The translations under genes and the position numbers were made by a program. A stretch of DNA of 64,000 nucleotides, taken from the NCBI GenBank assembly GCA_022827195.1, contig JAJDTL010000050.1:1-64000 (forward strand), read 5' to 3'. Shown piece after piece: positions 61,981-64,000 of this stretch. Position 1 is the first letter of the stretch, and every line of letters begins with the position of its first letter. The notes under the pieces were generated by a model. That model searched no databases. It saw only the letters and a program-made list of their open reading frames with translations, and had not been told where the DNA came from. This DNA comes from Caldilineaceae bacterium. Lineage in GTDB: Bacteria; Chloroflexota; Anaerolineae; Caldilineales; Caldilineaceae.

Positions 61981-63108
61981 TCACCCAAACGAGTATTTGC
62001 GCACGATCTCTTCACGCACGTGGACGCCCAAGCCAGGTGTGTCGCGTACGGCCAGATAGCCCCCTTCCTGCACCCAGGGGTCGCTGACCAGTTCATGCTG
62101 CATGGGCGATTCGTGCGGCTTCAGGTCCATGCTCACACCATGGTTGCTTATTGCCAGCAGATGTACGCTGGCCGCGCTGTTGAGCGCGCTGCTCCAGGTG
62201 TGCAGGCTGAACTGCAGATTCTCCACCTCCAGCAGCCGGATCACCGCGCGGCTGCCGGTGATGCCGTGGCTGCGCCCTGGGTCGATCTGGATCACATCGA
62301 CGCCGCCGCTGCGGATCAGGCGCCCGTAGCTCTCAATATCCCACTCATCCTCACCGGTCCCTATCGGCGTCGCCACCGCGGCCCGCAGCCGGGCATGCCC
62401 TTCCAGATCACTCGGCAGGAGCGGCTGCTCGATCCAGCGCAGGCGGTAAGGCTCCAGCTCGCGAAAGCGGCGGATCGCGGTCGGCACGTCCCACAGATTA
62501 CGCGCGCCCGGCGTATCTACGATCAGCTCGCGTTCGTCGCCGATCACCTCGCGGATGCGGCGCACATATTCGATATCGCGTGCGACGTCCTGCCCGAAGA
62601 CCGCGCCAGGGTGCATGCCCCAGCCGGCTTTGACGTAATGGTAGCCCTGCTCGACCATCCAGCGGAACTCGTTCAACGTCCAGTCGAGGTCCTCCATGTC
62701 GAAGATAATCGAGGCCATCGCCACGACCTTGTCATGCAGCTTGCCGCCCAAAAGCTGGCAGACGGGCAGGCCGAGGGCCTTGCCCTTCAGGTCCCAAAGG
62801 GCCATGTCGATCGCGCTGACGGCGAAGGCGGCGATCCCCTCGGGGCCATACCACCAGATGTGGGCCAGCATCTTGTGCCAGGCGCGCTCGACGTCGCGCG
62901 CGTCCTCGCCGATCAGCAGCGGCGCCAGCCCCTGCTCGACGATCAGCTTCGCGGCCAGCGCGGCCTCGCGAAACTGGGAGATGCACTCGCCCCAGCCGAC
63001 CGTGCCGTCGTCGGCCTCGACCCGCGCCAGCGTGATGTAGCGTTCGATGCCCTTGTAATGGGGTTCGGGATAGGCGAGCGCGAAGGCCTGAACTGTGCTG
63101 ATCTTCAT
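61981..63108 (-). CDS. mandelate racemase/muconate lactonizing enzyme, probable sugar-acid dehydratase
   Basis: 375 residues. The N-terminal lid has GWGECISQFREAALAAKLIV; the barrel has YVKAGWGMHP (catalytic Lys), LIVDTPGARNLWD (metal Asp), RWIEQPLLPSD (metal Glu), GTGEDEWD (third ligand) and FSLHTWSSALNSAASVH (His base). The layout with Lys and His acid-base groups fits rhamnonate-, fuconate- or gluconate-type dehydratases. It would act after the SDR dehydrogenase. GAGAGGGG precedes the ATG. Confidence 0.9.
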   Translation of the reverse strand: MKISTVQAFALAYPEPHYKGIERYITLARVEADDGTVGWGECISQFREAALAAKLIVEQGLAPLLIGEDARDVERAWHKMLAHIWWYGPEGIAAFAVSAIDMALWDLKGKALGLPVCQLLGGKLHDKVVAMASIIFDMEDLDWTLNEFRWMVEQGYHYVKAGWGMHPGAVFGQDVARDIEYVRRIREVIGDERELIVDTPGARNLWDVPTAIRRFRELEPYRLRWIEQPLLPSDLEGHARLRAAVATPIGTGEDEWDIESYGRLIRSGGVDVIQIDPGRSHGITGSRAVIRLLEVENLQFSLHTWSSALNSAASVHLLAISNHGVSMDLKPHESPMQHELVSDPWVQEGGYLAVRDTPGLGVHVREEIVRKYSFG

Positions 63109-63137
63109 CGTAGAATCCCCTCTCGCTGAAACGGCTG

Positions 63138-64000
63138 CTATCCGCTATCCAGCGTCGGTCTGGCCAGCAGCCTGACGCGCGCCGGAAAACTGACCGTGAC
63201 GGGGCCGAGCAGCCCTGAAACCGCCTGCCCCGGAAAGACATAGTCAGACTCGAACGGCCCCGTGCTGAAATAGTTGGCCAGCGTGTTGTAGACGGTCACT
63301 TCCAGCTCGTTGTCGCCCGCGCGCACATGGCCGGTGATGTCGAAGCGGTAGGGACGCGCCAGTCCGACGCCCACAACCTGCCCGTTGACGGCCACCTCCG
63401 CCGTTGTGTTCACTGCGCCCAGGTCGAGAATGACTTCACCCTGCAACTGCTCATGCGTGAGGGAGAATTTCTTCATGTAGACTGCGCCGCCGGAGTAGCA
63501 CTCCAACGCGTACTGGCTCCAATCGCCCAAGGGAAGGGACGCCTCCGCGCATTCGAAGCGAACCGGCTGGCGGATGGCCGCGCCGGCGTAGACGCCGGGT
63601 TTCTGTTCCACGCGCAACGCAACCTGGGAGACTTCCGCGACCGCCGCATCCAGTCGCACCTGCCCATCCTGGAATGCCCTTTCGGCGCCGTCAATCCATA
63701 CCTGAACGCTCTCCGCATCCACGTCCAGATGGAGCGCATGCGTCCCCGCCGGCGCCTCGCACCTGTACCAGCCGACGCGTCTCTCTTTGTGCGGGGCGGT
63801 TTCATATACAAGCTCGGAAGGCTCGGCGAACCAGGTCAGCCGCGCCGCCGGACGGTCTCGCACAGGTGTCGTCGACTGCTCCAGAAGAGCAGCATACGCC
63901 CGCAAGGGTTGGGCAGGCGGCTGGACACAAGCGAGCAGGAGAAGGTTCAGCCCTTCCTGCAGGAAGACCTCTGTCTCTGCCTGAACCTGTTCCCCGGAAC
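63138..64000 (-). CDS. glycoside hydrolase, C-terminal part (partial at window edge)
   Basis: The frame is open to the end of the window, so the N-terminus is missing. What remains (about 287 residues) is a beta-sandwich region resembling the sugar-binding domain of GH2-like and rhamnosidase-type hydrolases: GDWSQYALECYSGGAVYMKK, EVILDLGAVNTTAEVAVNGQ and VRAGDNELEVTVYNTLANYF. The layout would suit a large GH106-like alpha-L-rhamnosidase, which fits the mutarotase and dehydratase downstream. The catalytic domain is outside the window, so the specificity is an inference. Confidence 0.7.
   Translation of the reverse strand, partial: SGEQVQAETEVFLQEGLNLLLLACVQPPAQPLRAYAALLEQSTTPVRDRPAARLTWFAEPSELVYETAPHKERRVGWYRCEAPAGTHALHLDVDAESVQVWIDGAERAFQDGQVRLDAAVAEVSQVALRVEQKPGVYAGAAIRQPVRFECAEASLPLGDWSQYALECYSGGAVYMKKFSLTHEQLQGEVILDLGAVNTTAEVAVNGQVVGVGLARPYRFDITGHVRAGDNELEVTVYNTLANYFSTGPFESDYVFPGQAVSGLLGPVTVSFPARVRLLARPTLDSG

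Overview
The window is a GC-rich bacterial chromosome segment. A likely source is Chloroflexota of the Caldilinea/Anaerolineae type, possibly host-associated. This is inferred from the mix of carbohydrate ABC transporters, Gfo/Idh/MocA and mandelate-racemase enzymes, and very large secreted eukaryote-like repeat proteins. No rRNA or marker tree was available, so the taxonomy is an inference.

Layout. 0.2-7.3 kb is conserved core: a SAM methyltransferase, greA-lysS behind a clear promoter, tatA, secG, a membrane-anchored peptide-type solute-binding protein, a DivIC/FtsB-like protein and three tRNAs (Leu-CAG, initiator Met, a second CAT tRNA). 7.3-18.6 kb is accessory metabolism: a sialidase-like protein, a lower-GC pair (radical SAM plus methyltransferase-like), a complete sugar ABC importer operon with two tandem Gfo/Idh/MocA paralogues behind a textbook promoter, an epimerase-like protein and a short DprA-like protein. 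18.6-26.9 kb is a plastic zone: four 184-bp tandem units carrying 9-bp palindromes, an inactivated IS3-family element, a cut-off gene beside it, a lower-GC pair of exported proteins (one HNH-like, one spondin-domain) and small decaying genes.

26.9-51.9 kb is the outstanding part: four consecutive minus-strand genes for exported giants of 1310, 2841, 1052 and 2977 aa. They alternate leucine-rich-repeat (LRR) and TolB/PD40 beta-propeller architecture. The 2841-aa protein reads as exactly seven blocks of six blades, then two further propellers of a different repeat type. The 2977-aa protein reads as eight blocks of 6-7 blades (51 in all) and then five FN3-like domains, and that FN3 tail is shared with the 1310-aa LRR protein. 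Both LRR proteins carry one decayed propeller blade just after the signal peptide, which points to domain swapping inside the cluster. Ligands are unknown; extracellular adhesion, host interaction or glycan binding are guesses.

52.2-64 kb holds a decayed Eco57I-type restriction-modification methylase, an M20 peptidase, a creatininase-family hydrolase, an enolase-superfamily protein, a GNAT protein, and a minus-strand catabolic run: a partial glycoside hydrolase, MR/MLE dehydratase, SDR dehydrogenase, L-rhamnose mutarotase, sugar isomerase/epimerase, Gfo/Idh/MocA oxidoreductase and DppA-type D-aminopeptidase. The mutarotase suggests that a deoxysugar such as L-rhamnose or L-fucose is released, oxidised and dehydrated by the non-phosphorylative route.
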